Source: Symsagittifera roscoffensis (Eukaryota; Xenacoelomorpha; Acoela; Convolutidae). From it: a stretch of 64,000 nt of DNA. Below, piece by piece: positions 38,991-49,800 of this stretch. Each line of letters begins with the position of its first letter. Positions within the stretch are counted from its first letter, which is position 1. A model generated the notes under the pieces. It was given only the letters and a program-made list of their open reading frames with translations. It made no database searches and was not told the origin of the DNA. The stretch lies in NCBI RefSeq assembly GCF_963678635.1, contig NC_087068.1, forward strand, positions 46,455,785-46,519,784. Direction: 5' to 3'. Both the position numbers and the translations under genes were made by a program.

Positions 38991-41580
38991 TGCGAAGACT
39001 AAAGCAAAATATAATTGAACAGTAGATATATTTCTCAGAAAAACAACAAAAAAGTGCATATTGAAGAAGAACAAATTGCATGCGAGCAAAGCTGATGTGA
39101 TGTACACTTTTTCCACGATGCATGTTTTTGTTGTGGTTTTTCCACTAAAATTAAGCGAAGCGTTTCAGTTTATTGTTTTTTTGGCTTTTGGCTTTTTGTT
39201 ATTGACAGCTATATTATAATCCATAAAAATTGATCCGGTTATGTCTCAGGTGTGAAAAAAATTTGACAGCGTTTTTGATAAAAATTGCTTTGATTCTAAT
39301 TAAAAGTTTGTTGTCTGAAGCTCAAAAGGAAAAAAATAACAAAGAGTTGTTTTTTGTTCAGTTATTGGGGTCTGAAAATTGCTAGTTTTGCCATTTTGTA
39401 TGAAATGCGCGTTATATTGCGTATAACACGCGTAAAAGGCGGATTAAAGCAAATTGAGTTGAGGCAAGACACTTGACCTTACTTTGAGATAAAAAGATGC
39501 TAAATACGACTTTTTACAAATATGCGGGGAAATTTAAAAAAATATACTCTTTTTTTCAATTTTTTTTTTGTTTTGTCAATTTTTTATTCAAAAACATTTT
39601 ATTTGGCTGCAAAATGCAGTCGGAATATTTACGGACTGGCACTGATATATGAGAATTTTTGTTTCCTCATTACCAACCTTCGGTACCACAAGGTGAAAAA
39701 TTGACCAAAAAACTGCGCAGCCTCATTTTCAATATATTTGTTGGCGCCCTTATAACGGAGAGATCGAATAATTGAATTTCAATTTCAACCGATGAAAAAT
39801 GAGTATACGCACGATGAATACAAATTCTCAGAAAAATCGAGGAAATTATAAACTACGCAAATAAATTCAGGCCATTGAAATCAAAAATGACCAATTGCAA
39901 AATTGTCAAATTGAAAACGCGCGATACTGAAAGGATACCGATTTCAAAAGCAGGAGAAAAAAAACTTAATTGCTATTTGCATGAATTATGAATATTCCCA
40001 AATAATGATAATAGCCGCCAGATATTTTAAACGCTTTTCGAAAATTTAACATTAGTATGCCAGAAAAAAACTCGAATTTAGAGATTTTTTCAAAAATCAA
40101 GACTTTTATGTTGTTCCCAGATTCAACAAAGTTAACAAAATATTCGCGCTGGGGTTTGTTTTTTCTTGCTCCAGGCAAACTTTGAATTTTTGACTAACAA
40201 TTTTTGACGGACTGGTTTCTATCATCCGACACATACGGTTGTCCCAAGCTCGCATGTCAAATTATGTCTAACACGTGATTTTTTTTTGTAAAAATATGGG
40301 AGTTTACAGATTGACAATTTGACCACTTTGCTATTAAAGCATAAGTGCAGATTTAAACCGCCTCAGAAATTGTTCAGAACTGAACTGAGGCATTTGTTCT
40401 GATTAAAAAAATTTGTATTTTATTAGCGTGTGCCTTTCGTAAAAGGGTGAAAATTTCATCATTTCTTTAAATCGAATACAACTTCAATGTCCTTAAAAAG
40501 CAGTCAACAAATTCAAGGCTTCGTCTAGAAATAAAATAAATGAGCAGTCTTGTTTCATTTTTTTCGCTTCCGTTAAAAAAACAGAAAAGCTTTGCGTGAA
40601 AATAAGTGCAATCAGTTTTGTTTCTTTGGAAGCAGTGTACCATTTTTCGTTGGCTGACCTCAAGAAAATATGACAATCGAAGAAAATCACAGCTAAATTT
40701 TTATTGTCCGATTTTACGCGGTATTGGCAAGTAGCTATGATTGTCATATTGCTTTTATGCGCTCTTATATTTGAGACGAGAAATAACTCGCACTGGAGTT
40801 TCTTGGGAAAAAATATTTTATTGGATAAAATTGGCAAATTTTTTTCGCATTTAATCGATTTTCATGACCCATCTAACCATGAAATTGGATTTATACGGGA
40901 TTATAATTGATTGCTCTCAAAATTTTAAAATCCATTTTGACAATATAAACGATTTTTTCAAGGAAAAAAAAATTGATGAAAATTAAACTTTTGTCTGAAA
41001 AAAAATTGTTTACAGCTAAATAAACTCTTGAAATATTTGGATGAGATTTTTGCACATTTACATTTTGTAAAATTAAAATATCTGCATAACACCGAAACGT
41101 TAAAAAAACAACGTTTTTCATGTTTACAACGCGAACGTTCATATCATCCCAGTTTATGTCACTACCCCATTAGCCTCAACGTATGACATCCGCCACTACT
41201 TTCGCACCCACCCTTCTATTAAAAAAACTCGAAAAATTTTAGCCCATCACATCTAACACCTTCACACACGTCCAGTTTGCAAAATTTGTCATTTATCAAA
41301 ACCTGTCAAAAAATCCTTTGAATTGGGTTATTATGATTACAATGAATTATATTGATATGAAATTTTAGGATTAATGAAAGTCCTGTGCGAAAAGGCACGT
41401 GAGTCAGTCTTTGTTGTCATTTTCGGTAGTTGAACCGATTTTTAAGTTTCAAGTTAAAATTAAATTTTTAACTACTTGGCAATCTCTTGGCAAATATGCT
41501 AACCACCAGTTTTTGAGATGATAATTGCTCTATGTGCGGTTGTTGTTACTTCTGCTAATTTTACTTACATCTTCCAACAT
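38991..41580. other. AT-rich intergenic DNA
   Basis: No supported gene. The open frames present are short, AT-driven and without recognisable motifs. A segment near 39,360-39,430 (AAAATTGCTAGTTTTGCCAT) has a weak counterpart near 55,370, possibly an old dispersed repeat. Confidence 0.4.
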
Positions 41581-41621
41581 TTTCCTTGGTATAAATTAAA
41601 CGGTTTGCACTTGTTAGACGG

Positions 41622-41673
41622 GTGAGTGACATTGCTGAATTGTTGTCATATTACCATGACTTTATTTTTCAGA
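41622..41673 (+). promoter_or_regulatory. Candidate 52-bp intron in the 5' leader of the B-box gene
   Basis: Donor ACGG/GTGAGT and acceptor TTTATTTTTCAG/AGTC lie 52 bp apart, just before the ATG. A TATAAA word is at 41,590-41,595. The acceptor might instead be a trans-splice site if the organism uses spliced leaders. Confidence 0.45.
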
Positions 41674-41695
41674 GTCTCGAAATTTTCTTTAAAAA

Positions 41696-42574
41696 ATGGC
41701 GACTCCTATCAGCAATGAACGAACTAGACTATGTAGCAGCTGCGAAGAAACGATCGCAATAGACCTCCTCTACAGATGTACCCCATGCAACGTGTCTGAT
41801 GACCCAAAGAAACCAGTGGATTTTTTTTGCGACCACTGTGTTGTTCTGCACATAAAAAAGGGCCACAACGTGCTTGACCATAGTAGCATGGAACCATCTC
41901 TATGCCCAGATAACAAGCAACTGTGCTCACACTATTGCATCGATTGTAGCGTAATTTTCTGTGTGAAGTGCCTGGAAAAACACCGTAAGCATGATTTCAA
42001 ATCACTGAACAAAAAAGCATCTGAGTTGCGAGCGAAACTTTCTGACTTGTTGACTGATTGGGAAAAGAAGAATGAGGTTGCTCTTCAAAAGAGCGAAGAT
42101 GTTTCGGGTACTGTTGGTGTTCACGAAAATGAGGTTCAACAGATGATACAAGAAGTAGAATCTACGCTAAACTGTGTAAGAAATACTCTTATTGCAGAAA
42201 TAAGATCGAAACTCGCCGAATTTTCAGATAAAAAGAATTGGTTGAAAGAACACGTTCATAAAGTCGGTAAAACCCAAAAGGATATGCGGAGTTTGCTTTG
42301 CCAGTCCAATGGAACTTTAGTAACGTCTTTTCCAGCTTTTGAATCTGAAGTTGGAGTATTAGGTACGTTTCATTCAGAAGTTGAGCAGTACCAAATGCAT
42401 GAAGAAAAGTTTGAAACACGTGAAGAATTCGAATTTCTAAACCAAAAATTTGTTTCTGAAGTAAGAAAGGAGCTAAATTTTCCTGGCGTGAAAAAAAAAG
42501 AAAATCCTGGACCACCTGTAGTGAAAAAATTGCAGCCTATAAAGACACCCGGAGTGTATTGTATTATATTTTAA
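41696..42574 (+). CDS. B-box zinc-finger / coiled-coil protein (TRIM-like without RING)
   Basis: 292 residues starting MATPISNERT; the ATG follows A-rich sequence and a likely splice acceptor. Residues 12-58 form a B-box 1 type finger (CSSC, CTPC, FFCDHC, then KKGHNVLDH). Residues 69-104 form a second B-box (C...C, CIDC, VKCLEKHRKHDF). A coiled coil follows (about 105-200), then an unstructured C-terminus with a Lys/Pro-rich end. There is no RING finger at the N-terminus and no NHL, SPRY or other C-terminal domain, so it is shorter than most TRIM proteins. It probably mediates protein-protein contacts rather than ubiquitin transfer. An AATAAA signal lies at about 42,606. No stop or frameshift; the gene looks intact and is one of two host-type genes recognised here. 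Confidence 0.9.
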   Translation: MATPISNERTRLCSSCEETIAIDLLYRCTPCNVSDDPKKPVDFFCDHCVVLHIKKGHNVLDHSSMEPSLCPDNKQLCSHYCIDCSVIFCVKCLEKHRKHDFKSLNKKASELRAKLSDLLTDWEKKNEVALQKSEDVSGTVGVHENEVQQMIQEVESTLNCVRNTLIAEIRSKLAEFSDKKNWLKEHVHKVGKTQKDMRSLLCQSNGTLVTSFPAFESEVGVLGTFHSEVEQYQMHEEKFETREEFEFLNQKFVSEVRKELNFPGVKKKENPGPPVVKKLQPIKTPGVYCIIF

Positions 42575-42603
42575 TATCATAAAACTAATATAACACGACA
42601 TCA

Positions 42604-42612
42604 TAAATAAAT
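42604..42612 (+). terminator. Polyadenylation signal of the B-box gene
   Basis: AATAAA in CATAAATAAATTTACC about 30 bp after the stop codon. Confidence 0.5.
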
Positions 42613-43283
42613 TTACCACATCAGACCAGTTTTTATTATTATTCAAAGGTTTTGTATAAGTTCTATCATCTTGAATTTGTCTTTTTGGATAAAAATAACT
42701 AAGCTTTTTTTTTGGTTGCTCATATGTGGCCACCATATATTCAAACCGATTCCAACATAAGTTGTAAGACAAAAAAATGAGTAGGAATCAGATTAACTGC
42801 TTTTAACAGAGAATGTAAAACTACCTTCAGATATTCACAATTTCCTGAAGGTTCTAACAAACAAGTACGCGTATATGTTAGAATATTTGATAAAAAAATA
42901 CGCTTCTTTCACTGCGTTCTTCAATTTAGAAAAGCAAAACGGATGGCATTTTTTGTTCATATGAAAACAAAAGTCTGCAAAAAGCATTAAAAAAAACAAG
43001 TTTTAGGAAAATTTCAAAATACTGTCAAATCAATCATCAAAGACAACCATGGAGTAAAGAAAACAGAAACAACCTGCATGTTTTTTGAAAACAATCTAAG
43101 TTTTTACAATGTTTCTGAGATTTTGTCACCGCTTTTACACTGAGAAATTACCACTGTTTCTTTCACTGGTGTGTGTTCGCAAGTCTTGGTTGAGCTGAAA
43201 AATTCTGATCGATTTCATTTACTTGAAATCAAAATGACAGAAACTTGAGTTGGAATTGCTCGACAGCAACACAAAAGTTTGTA
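42613..43283. other. AT-rich intergenic DNA
   Basis: No supported gene, repeat or signal was seen. Confidence 0.4.
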
Positions 43284-44019
43284 CAGTGCTGATTTAAATT
43301 ATCCGGACAAAACGAACAAAACTTGAGTTTTCAAACACGTTTTTCTCAAACTGGGTTAAGATATGACCAAAAGTGAAGAGAACAAAACTTGCTCAGAATT
43401 TCATCAGAATTAATATGGAGTAATTTTTTCTCCGAAATTCTCAGCCAAAATTTTACCCCAAAAATGGGTCACTTTGGTTTTTTTTCAAATAACCAAAAAG
43501 TACGCTGAAACTAATTTGTTAATTGATAAGAACATTATATCACAAGAAGCCTTTTGCACAGCCCAACAAAGTTTAAGAACGGTTAAATCTCCAAAAGATT
43601 GAGCAAATTGCTTAAAATTTGATTTTGAACAGAGGATCTGGGTTTTATATGGTAAAAATCACATTTATTGACTATCAAGTAAGAAATGTTTCTCTTATTC
43701 TAATTTTTGGAGATTTGACCCTTCTTAAACTTTGTAAGGCTGTGTAAAAGGCTTCTTGTGATAAAATATTCTTATCAATTAACAAAAAAGTAGTTTCAGC
43801 GTACTTTTTGATTATTTGAAAAAAAACCAAAGTGACCCATTTTTGGGGTAAAATTTCGGTTGAGAATTTCGGAGAGAAATTTACACCATATTAATTCTGA
43901 TGAAATTCTAAGCATCTTTTGTTCTCTTCATTTATGTCTAATCTTAACCCAATTTGAGAAAAACCCGTTTGAAAATTCAAGTTTTGTTCGTTTTGTCCGA
44001 ATAATTTAAATCAGCACTG
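43284..44019. mobile_element. Palindromic mariner/Tc1-type MITE
   Basis: 736 bp, with inverted arms of about 330 bp around a centre at about 43,610-43,690. The outer ends are CAGTGCTGATTTAAATTA and its complement, and each end is flanked by TA (43,282-43,283 and 44,020-44,021). Arms are about 90% identical by eye. TA duplication and CAGTGCTG ends are typical of the mariner/Tc1 superfamily; no transposase remains. Confidence 0.9.
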
Positions 44020-44021
44020 TA

Positions 44022-44510
44022 CTTACTCCTCCTTAACAAAGTCTTCTAAATCTGCTCGACAAACTGGCGGTTCTCCATCTGTAATCAATGCTTTTGTGCA
44101 GACTTGCACCAAAAGTGTCTACAAGATGAGATACAAAATGAGATCAGAAGAGGCTGCTGCATAATCGGTTTAGAGTGTTCAATCGAGAAAAAGTATTTCA
44201 TAGTAAAATTATATTATCAAGTCAAAAACGCACGAACTACAAACTGTATTCAGCAAAAACTTTTCACGTTCTCTTTTTGACAGTAAACAATCAGGATCTT
44301 TTTTATGACAGTATAACTTCTTTACTTTTTGGAAAACTTGAGTTTTTAAATTTCTTAAACCAAAAACTTCCATACAATGAAGAAGAATCTTCAAAACGTG
44401 AGCCAAACACTTCCTTGAACAGCTACTTGGAGAATGATTTTTTTAAAACTTTTAAAGTACCTGATCAAGAGTTCTACCAAAAAGTTATATAGCTCCTCTA
44501 GTCGATCAAG
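44022..44510 (+). other. Possible gene remnant, unassigned frames
   Basis: A 40-codon open stretch ending in TAA at about 44,174 (SARQTGGSPSVINAFVQTCT, then KSVYKMRYKMRSEEAAA) and a following 105-codon frame (44,175-44,492, FLNFLNQKLPYNEEESS) have protein-like composition but no recognised domain. No start, splice site or family could be assigned. Confidence 0.25.
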
Positions 44511-44620
44511 GGAGGTTATCTTGCAAGATCTTGCAAAATTCTTGCAATATTCTTTCAAAGATGATGCATCTCTTTAAAAGAGCTTGCAAGATTCTTGCAA
44601 GATCTTGCAAGATAACCTCC
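44511..44620. repeat. 110-bp hairpin of TTGCAAGATC words
   Basis: GGAGGTTATCTTGCAAGATC at 44,511 pairs with its complement ending at 44,620; arms of 37 bp have two mismatches. The arms consist of repeated TTGCAAGA(T)C. The stem would be very stable as DNA or RNA. Confidence 0.85.
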
Positions 44621-45501
44621 TTTAAAGATAACTTTTTTTTGCAAGATCTTTAAAGATACACTTTTTTTGGGCAAAAACAGCTTTACACGCGAAGACAACC
44701 AAGTTGCGTTCGTGGAAGAAGCTCCCAACGTTTTTCAAGTTTCAAATTTTTTTCACATTTGATTTTTTCTTTTCAAATTGGCTTTTACATCAACAAACTT
44801 CAGTTTTTTTTGTTCAAGTTTACCACCAGTTAAGTTAACAGTAGTGAACGCACAAGTTGAATCTCAGTCCAACATTATCATAACACCTAGTATTTCCCTA
44901 CCAACTATTCTTTGAAGAAAAGCTTATGGTTTTTCATTTCATAGGACCAAAGATATATTTCCCGTTTTAGCCCAAAACGTCTCCAAACATTTTCAAAACC
45001 ATTCCCCTGTTAATATCCATAGGGCTGGTACTGTCAGCCACAATTGAATTTTTCCTCACAGTATCCCAGACTGTGGTTTTGGTGTTCCCACATTACTGAG
45101 CCTGCTTTTAAAACCCTCTTTTGGACTACAACTCAGAACATTGAAAAAATAGCAAGGTGAGAACGAGATCGGGAAAATTGAATGGAATTGGCAATTATTG
45201 AACATACTCGCAGAAGAATCTCAGTCAATTAACATCAGGAAAAACGCCATCTAGTTGAATCCTGCAGTACTGGCGGATACAGAAAGCTAGGCAATTTTTT
45301 GATAATGGTTGAAAATTTTTGTACAAATGAGTAAATGAAATCAACACAGGATTGTTTGAGTAAAAAAATTCGATTTGCGGTTGAAAAAAAAACAAAAAAA
45401 ACGTTTGGAGCATTTTAAAAATTACCTGGAAAATGTTTTTGTTTTCGCTATCAAATAAAAGCTTGTAATACAATTTCCGTATATAGAAATTGTGTGATTA
45501 G
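44621..45501. other. AT-rich intergenic DNA
   Basis: No supported gene. Short frames are present without motifs. Confidence 0.4.
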
Positions 45502-45905
45502 CAGGAGCAGAATTAGGGTGGGAGGCGGTGGCCGGACGTCCTTCCTCAGGCATTCGACCCCCTGCCGGCCCAAATGGTCCCAATTAAAGTACTTATTAAG
45601 AAATCCATTTTTGGCCGACCGACCGTAAAATTTTTCTAAAGGCGCCTTTGGCGCCAATATATTTATAACTTTGAGGGGGAGCGCGCGCCAAAACAACGCA
45701 ATTTTTTCCAAAAAGTGTTCAAAACGGCTTTTTTGACGTGTTTTTTTTTAATTTGCCGGCGGCGCAGAAAACTTGGCGAAAACGGCATGCTTTAGGAGAG
45801 CTCGGAAAATCAATTTGGTCGAACTAAAAAAAAAAGGTCGTCAAAATTTTCGAAAACTTCTTGAAAATCCGCCGCTCCCTCGAGAAAATCTTAGATTCGC
45901 CCCTG
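45502..45905. mobile_element. hAT-type MITE, copy 1
   Basis: 404 bp, beginning CAGGAGCAGAATTAGG and ending GATTCGCCCCTG, with flanking 8-bp sequences GTGATTAG and ATTATTAG (6 of 8 match). It contains the word GGCGCCAATATAT and the segment GGAAAATCAAT, shared with copy 2 at 55,681. CAGGGGCGGA-type ends are common in hAT elements. No transposase. Confidence 0.8.
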
Positions 45906-45913
45906 ATTATTAG

Positions 45914-46595
45914 CGTTTATTTTGACAAAAGTTTTTCATTTTTAGTACGATTCATTTTTAGTACGAATTTTATGCTAAAACAAGAAAAAAGTCTTTAAAA
46001 ATTCGATGTCATCATTTTAGCAAATTGTATAGAATTTTCATGAAAAGTAATATTAGTAATTTTCCATTGATGGCTTGATTATTATGATTTGATTATGATT
46101 TTCTTCGCAAAGTTTTGATCACTAAAAGCATATTGCCTGACAATGAAAAAATTTGAAAACATTTTTTTGATACTATGATTGACGACCTTTGAATGCTAAA
46201 GAGAAATTGCGGCATGGAAAATTCCATTTACTACGGTCCATACGGTTAAAAAAGACGTTTTAAATCGTATGAACTATTTACTGCGGTTCATACGGCTTGA
46301 AACAGGAAAAACCACAACCCGAGAAGTATTTGTCTAAATGTCCGTGTTGTAGAAATGGAATAATAGAAGCCCTAAATGCCCATGTTGTCTCTGTCATGAG
46401 ATCCTTTTTAGATTGCGAATGGATTAGTTCCAACTGAACGCGTTTTTGGGGCCAATCAGAAGTGGAATCTTTCAATAGTGAACAACAACTGAGGTCAATT
46501 GGATGATACGAAAGAAAAAAAATGTATCTAATAGAACACTTTTACAGTGCATTTAGAAATGTGAAAAAAAATCATTGGAGTGAACAATGAAGTCA
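45914..46595. other. AT-rich intergenic DNA with a small direct repeat
   Basis: ATTTACTACGGTCCATACGG at about 46,227 recurs with changes as ATTTACTGCGGTTCATACGG about 42 bp further on. No gene is seen. Confidence 0.4.
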
Positions 46596-46779
46596 AAAAC
46601 TCTCGTTGGCCATCGGCAATGATCTGTGGAAATAATCGATCGGACAAAATATTGAAATTCTTGAAGAGTTATATATCAAGCCACGGGGTGCCACGGAAAA
46701 TCCACATTGATCAGGGAACTAGTTTCATGTCGAACGCGGTCAAAACTTTTTGTAATGGGGAAGGCATTGAAAACAACTA
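46596..46779 (+). pseudogene. Inverted fragment of element 3 integrase
   Basis: About 61 codons (SRWPSAMICGNNRSDKILKF ... VKTFCNGEGIE) nearly identical to the integrase segment at about 48,110-48,290 but in the opposite orientation and next to the element's 3' end. It is a rearranged piece and not a gene. Confidence 0.9.
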
Positions 46780-46842
46780 AAGGATCACTGGTTAGTGATA
46801 GCGATTGAGTTTTAAGCCACTAGTGACTCACCCTCTCCCTGG
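46780..46842 (-). other. Candidate polypurine tract and truncated 3' LTR start of element 3
   Basis: The element strand has GGGAGAGGG followed by TGAGTCACTAGTGGCTTAAA, a plausible polypurine tract and LTR start with TG. The LTR would be cut by the inverted integrase fragment about 50 bp further on. No matching 5' LTR was found right of 52,417. Confidence 0.35.
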
Positions 46843-46886
46843 GTTAGAACAGTTTAACGAAGTTTGAAGTTACTAAGATTCGACGA

Positions 46887-49800
46887 TCAATTTTTTCCTT
46901 CCTTGTCCTGATTGATAAAGTCAATCATTACGCCCCCCATTTTGGTGACCGCCGTTCTTTTCCGCCCGCTTCTTCTAGACGTTGTGGATGATGTCTCGTC
47001 CTGGATCTCCCCCTGGCTGCTGTATGAGACCAGCCTTGCTTTCCTGGATGAGGTTCCCTTTTTCTTGCTGGTGGTGATCGGTTTTGTTGGGTCTTGCACC
47101 CCTGGATTTGCCGTTCCTTGCACCCCTGGATTTTGAGCATCCAACTCGCCGCCTAGTGCCGGAATGGTGTCCTGGTCAGTTTCAGCTTCGGCCTCTGGTA
47201 GTGCTGTTGCTGAGCGTTCTATACGTGCTTCAGGGGTGGTAGTTTCTTGCTGTCTAGTACGTTTTACCGAGATAATCGGTAGGTCCTCGCTGTCCTCTGA
47301 TTCAGAGCAGGTTTCTTCGAATCGGCGCCCGGTCCTCTCCCGTTTCTTTTCCGCAATTCGCTTGTTCAATCGTTCCTTTACTTCGCGCGGAGTTGGCGGT
47401 GGTAGTGTTGTTTGAGTTGCCCGTTTTTTCGCTTCTTTCAATGGTACCGGTAGTACGGATTTGGCTGCGGTTTTTGATTTCTTTGGTATGGACTTCGTGG
47501 CCACTCCCGATTTCCTAAGCACAACCCCATTATCTAACGTTAGTGTATGTGTACTCTCAGATCTAATTTTAGAATGATTTTGTCTATACCTTTTTAGGTT
47601 TTTGTTTCCAGTGCGCTGAAACAACGATCCGGATGGTCCCGGTTGTCCTGCGGGATTTGAACTTCTACGTATCGACGGCTCGTCGTCCTGATTTCCGGAT
47701 TGATCTACAGTAAGACGTCGTGCATGGGTCCTGTTTTTAATATCATAGTCGAGATCTGATCGTACACTCCAGTTTGTTTCGGCTGGATGGGGCATGTCTT
47801 GCACATTAGGATCGGTGGTATCTAAACAAGCATTTTTCGTTTTTATAACCCGTGACCAATCCAGATTCTGCAGCAATGGTTTTTTAGTAAGATTCCGTAA
47901 AACTGTGTTTGCTTCTCTACCATGATGAGCTTCAAAGGGCGAAATTTTAAGTGTTGAGTTTTTTGAGAATCTGAGAGCACCAAGGGCCCGTTCGACCATT
48001 TTCTCCAAGGGTTCAGGATTTTTTTCGTGAGCGAAAGTAAGGATTGAATTCTTAAGACTTCCAATAGTACGCTCGACGCACCCGGTTGCCCGATGGTCGT
48101 TTACTGGTGATTTAATGATTTCAATGCCTTCCCCATTACAAAAAGTTTTGACCGCGTTCGACATTAAACTAGTTCCCTGATCAATGTGGATTTTCCGTGG
48201 CACCCCGTGGCTTGATATATAACTCTTCAAGAATTTCAATGTTTTGTCCGATCGATTATTTCCACAGATCATTGCCGATGGCCAACGAGAGAACCGGTCG
48301 ACCGCTACAAGTACATATTTTGAGGATTCTTTTAAGTAATTGATGGGGCCCCAAAAATCTAATTGGACAGATTCATTTGGTTCTTTTCGTTCTGGTACAG
48401 ATCCCAGTTGATTTTTACTTATTAACGTCTTTAAGTTCTTACCAGCTGCAGTACATTCAGGGCACCCTTCGGCAATGGAAGCTATTGAACGGTAGATGTA
48501 GGGATACCAGATATCCTTTGCGGCATCGAACATATTTGACTTCCCATGATGGTACGCGTGGATTCGATTATTGATTGCTGACTGGAGGTTAATTGGAATT
48601 GCTAATTTATCATCCATCCAAACTACATTTTCCTTCACTGAGAAATCATTGACAAATTGAGCATGATAACGGCTCATTTGAGTAACCTTTTCATGAATTT
48701 CCGGGTCTTGTGTAACAATGAGATCGCGAATAGCGCTCAGTTGGGGGTCCGATACATAATTTGATTCTATGAATTTTAAATTAAACAGGTCAGGTAATGC
48801 AGTAGTTTTGTTAACGATCTTACAATTTCGCGGGATAATTGACATACATACACGGTTTGGGTCCACTGGTGGTACTGTTTCTCCTTTGAATTCCGAGGGT
48901 AACGAGAGAGTTGTATTTGTGCGTATTGATCTTGTCTCTTTGGTAATGGCTTCTAGTGATACATTTGGGGGCAATTCTTTGATTTCGTCGCTACTACTAT
49001 TTAGGCTTGGATGCTGTTTAAGAAATTTCTGCCATTTGCGCATGCTTCGGTCCATGTTGATATGTGATTTAAAAATTTGAGGGCTGGATGTAAAAAAAAA
49101 TTGATTTTGAAAATTGGATTCAGATAATTTTGAACAACTGTGTTCTGATTGAATAATAGCCCCAACTAATCCAGTGCGTATTTCGCTTAGCCGTCGGCTT
49201 AAACCACGTGGTTGCTTCTGATTGGTTGATTTCCGCTTACATGTTTTGCCGCCCTCTACCGAATCGTTATGTGACGAAACTTCCAGTCTATTTATAGAAT
49301 GCTCTCTATTCGCTGTACAAATTGGTCCCTTGGATGTATTAGGTCCCTTGGATGTATTAAAGCCAAGCGCAGTGCGAATTAGGTTGATCTTTGCCACCGT
49401 GAACATATTATCATACGTACTAATTGGCGTTGCTTCTTTACTTGGATGACGTGATAAATAGTCCGCCAAACCAATTTTAGCTCCCGGTTTATGCTCAATT
49501 TGAAAATCAAAGGGAATTAGTCGATCTAACCAGCGAGTTAAACGACTAAACATTGTCTTATTTTTCTTGTTATTACCGTTCAAAAGGGATATCAGGGCTT
49601 TATGATCGGTAACGATCAAAAAACTTCGGCCCAGTATGTAATTTCTAAAGTATTCAGCCCCCCACACAACTGCCAACATTTCCAATTCGTTTGTTGAGTA
49701 TTTCTTTTCCGCTTCGTTAAGGTATCGCGACGCGAACGAAATTGGGCGCCATCCTTCTGGTCCCAACTGTTCCAACACCGCGCCGAGCCCATTATGGCTT

